From Firmicutes bacterium UBA4049 (GTDB taxonomy: Bacteria > Bacillota > Desulfotomaculia > Desulfotomaculales > Nap2-2B), in NCBI GenBank assembly GCA_002382755.1, contig DFZT01000007.1, positions 23,432 through 39,299 on the forward strand: a stretch of DNA of 15,868 nucleotides, read 5' to 3'. The notes beneath the pieces are model-generated. The model was not told the DNA's origin and did no database searches. It worked only from the letters and a program-made list of their open reading frames with translations. The position numbers and the translations under genes are program-made. Positions 14,073-15,868 of this stretch are shown here, piece after piece (the stretch's first letter is position 1; each line of letters starts with the position of its first letter).

Positions 14073-14382
14073 AATAATACCTGATTTTTTATAGGGCTTC
14101 GCTAATTTTTAGAGATTCCCGGCCCTTCAAAGCAGTACATTATAAATGCTGACATTACAGATTATCGCATATCAGTTACTGAAGAAAAACCCCTTTGAAA
14201 GTCCGTACTCCTGCACAATTTAATCCTATGAGCTACTGACAGAGGCTGCCTATATGCATAGCCTTCCCCGAAATATGCAAGAAACAACTGAAAAAGAAAT
14301 ACGGTGTGAATAATTCCCTAAATTAATATTTGAAAGATTATGACGTTGTATTAAAGATAACCAGACAGGAAGTGGAATATAA
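14073..14382 (+). other. Intergenic stretch before the carboxyltransferase gene
   Basis: These 310 bp hold no gene I can support. A weak GG-N10-GC spacing (14244-14257, AGGCTGC-CTAT-ATGCA) resembles a sigma-54 promoter only in the four key bases. No clear -10/-35 pair or riboswitch was seen. Confidence 0.4.
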
Positions 14383-15732
14383 GTGGCTGAAGAATTTAAA
14401 AGACTGGTAAAAATTACCGACACAACACTGCGGGACGGGCATCAATCTCTGCTGGCAACCAGGATGAAGACCGAGCACATGATACCTATTCTTGAAAAGA
14501 TAGATAATATAGGTTATCATTCTCTGGAAGTATGGGGCGGAGCTACATTTGACACTTGTCTTCGTTACTGCAACGAAGATCCCTGGGAAAGGTTAAGAAC
14601 GATTAGGAAGCACTGTAAAAAAACAAAGTTACAGATGCTCTTGAGAGGACAAAATATTGTCGGTTATAAAAACTACCCTGATGATGTTCTGACTGAGTTT
14701 ATCAAAAGGACCGTATATAATGGTTTAGATATCTTTCGTATTTTTGACGCATTAAACGATGTTAGAAATCTTCAAAAAGCCATGGAGGCAGCAAAAAAAG
14801 AAGGAGCGCACGTCCAGGCGACAGCAAGTTATACAATTAGTCCCGTGCATGATATTAACTACTTTGTAAAGCTTGCTAAAACTCTGGAAGAAATGGGAGC
14901 CGACTCTATCTGTCTAAAAGACATGGCAGGTATTATATCCCCCGAAGCAGCCTACCAGATTATGAAAGGCTGGAAAGAAACTGTGAAGGTGCCTATTCAG
15001 ATTCATTGCCACTATACCAGCGGCATGGCTTCGATGGCCTATCTAAGGGCTTGCCAGGCGGGAGTCGATGTTATTGACTGTTCTATCTCAACGATGGCCT
15101 TGCAATCATCTCAACCTGCAGTAGAGCCTATGGTTGCTACTCTTAAAGAAACACCGTGGGATACGGGACTAGAGCTAGAACCTCTGGCAGAGATTGCCAA
15201 GTACTTCGATGAAGTGCGTAAAAAATATTACGCTAATTTCGATCTTTCACCAAAGAGCGTAGACGTAAACGTGCTTCTGTACCAGATTCCCGGCGGTATG
15301 ATGTCTAACTTTATTTCCCAGTTAAAAGAACAGGACGCTCTTGACAGGCTTCCGGAGGTATTGCAGGAACTTCCTAATACCAGGGCGGATCTTGGTTACC
15401 CGCCGCTTGTGACTCCAACAAGCCAAATAGTGGGTATTCAGGCAGTGCTAAATGTTTTATTCGGACGCTGGGTATTCAACACTGAGGAAATCACTAATTA
15501 TGTACGCGGTCAATACGGCAAACCCCCGGCGCCAATTAATAAAGAAGCTAAAGAAATGATCATCGGCGATGAAGAGCCAATAACCTGCAGGCCGGCAGAT
15601 CTAATTCCGCCCGGCTTGGAAGAAGCCCGCAAACTGGCAGAACCGTACATGCGGCAGGAAGAAGATATACTTTCGGTGGCTATTTTCCCGGAAGTAGCGT
15701 TAGACTTTCTAAAGAAGCGCAATGAAAAATAG
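14383..15732 (+). CDS. Biotin-dependent carboxyltransferase (transcarboxylase 5S / OadA catalytic part)
   Basis: This 449-residue soluble protein belongs to the pyruvate/oxaloacetate carboxyltransferase family, which moves a carboxyl group between oxaloacetate/pyruvate and biotin. The TIM barrel shows TDTTLRDGHQSL (metal ligand D18), WGGATFD, LKDMAG with the lysine K179 expected to be carbamylated, and HCHYTSG with metal ligands H208 and H210. The C-terminal part (about 300-449) is the conserved carboxylase domain (QIPGGMMSNF, GYPPLVTPTSQIVG). It stops before any Ala/Pro linker or biotinyl domain, so it needs a separate carrier, like transcarboxylase 5S or PycB without biotin. The start is GTG at 14383, with GGAAGTGG about 7 nt upstream. 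It could serve an oxaloacetate decarboxylase or a methylmalonyl-CoA:pyruvate transcarboxylase. Confidence 0.93.
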   Translation: MAEEFKRLVKITDTTLRDGHQSLLATRMKTEHMIPILEKIDNIGYHSLEVWGGATFDTCLRYCNEDPWERLRTIRKHCKKTKLQMLLRGQNIVGYKNYPDDVLTEFIKRTVYNGLDIFRIFDALNDVRNLQKAMEAAKKEGAHVQATASYTISPVHDINYFVKLAKTLEEMGADSICLKDMAGIISPEAAYQIMKGWKETVKVPIQIHCHYTSGMASMAYLRACQAGVDVIDCSISTMALQSSQPAVEPMVATLKETPWDTGLELEPLAEIAKYFDEVRKKYYANFDLSPKSVDVNVLLYQIPGGMMSNFISQLKEQDALDRLPEVLQELPNTRADLGYPPLVTPTSQIVGIQAVLNVLFGRWVFNTEEITNYVRGQYGKPPAPINKEAKEMIIGDEEPITCRPADLIPPGLEEARKLAEPYMRQEEDILSVAIFPEVALDFLKKRNEK

Positions 15733-15757
15733 ACAAAAAAGAACAAAACCAACAACA

Positions 15758-15789
15758 AAAAAACAGGTTCTTAAAAAGACCTGTTTTTT
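15758..15789 (+). terminator. Intrinsic terminator after the carboxyltransferase gene
   Basis: AAAAAACAGGT (15758-15768) and ACCTGTTTTTT (15779-15789) pair around a 10-nt loop, and the T-tract forms the 3' arm. It lies about 25 nt after the stop. The A-rich arm means it could also act on the opposite strand. Confidence 0.85.
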
Positions 15790-15868
15790 GTTACTACTCA
15801 GGTTGTTTAGGCTGTCAAGAAAGCGAAGGTATTCCGCCTGACTCTCGCGTGCACATCCCTCAACGATG

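Overview
The window looks like the chromosome of a syntrophic, Pelotomaculum/Desulfotomaculum-type clostridium (Bacillota). This is inferred from the Firmicute gene block alaS-ireB-ruvX-DUF1292, strong Shine-Dalgarno sites with many TTG starts, and a Na+-translocating decarboxylase/transcarboxylase gene set of the kind used in propionate or dicarboxylate metabolism. No database search was run, so the genus-level guess is tentative.

Positions 1-5300 (minus strand): a housekeeping operon, alaS -> ireB -> aldo/keto reductase with a ferredoxin tail -> ruvX -> DUF1292. It is driven by a near-consensus promoter (TTGACA-18-TATAAT) and has a short leader hairpin but no T-box. About 500 bp without a confident gene separates it from the next unit.

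Positions 5240-10510 (minus strand): the most interesting unit. A textbook sigma-54 promoter (GG-N10-GC, TGGCATG-N4-TTGCA), with direct and inverted repeats about 65-125 bp upstream of the predicted start, precedes two small biotin carrier proteins, a decarboxylase beta subunit (OadB family), a 44-residue OadG-like subunit missed by simple ORF calling, and two ion-transporter-superfamily permeases. A strong terminator closes it. Hairpins without T-tracts lie between several of the genes.

Positions 10590-12560: a small divergent membrane protein gene (+), two paralogous UspA proteins (-) that share a TTGCCC-17-TATAWW-type promoter, and a DUF1540 cysteine-rich protein (-).

Positions 12700-13200: a four-tRNA operon on the minus strand (Asp-Phe-Gly-Cys) with a clear promoter and terminator.

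Positions 13250-15800 (plus strand): a DUF151 bifunctional-nuclease-domain gene with its own promoter, a third biotin carrier, and a 449-residue carboxyltransferase (transcarboxylase 5S / OadA catalytic part lacking a biotin domain), ended by an intrinsic terminator.

Together the carboxyltransferase, three free-standing biotin carriers, the membrane beta subunit and the small gamma-like subunit make up most of a split biotin-dependent, Na+-pumping decarboxylase or transcarboxylase system, spread over two oppositely oriented transcription units. No 12S/acyl-CoA carboxyltransferase or biotin ligase is in the window.
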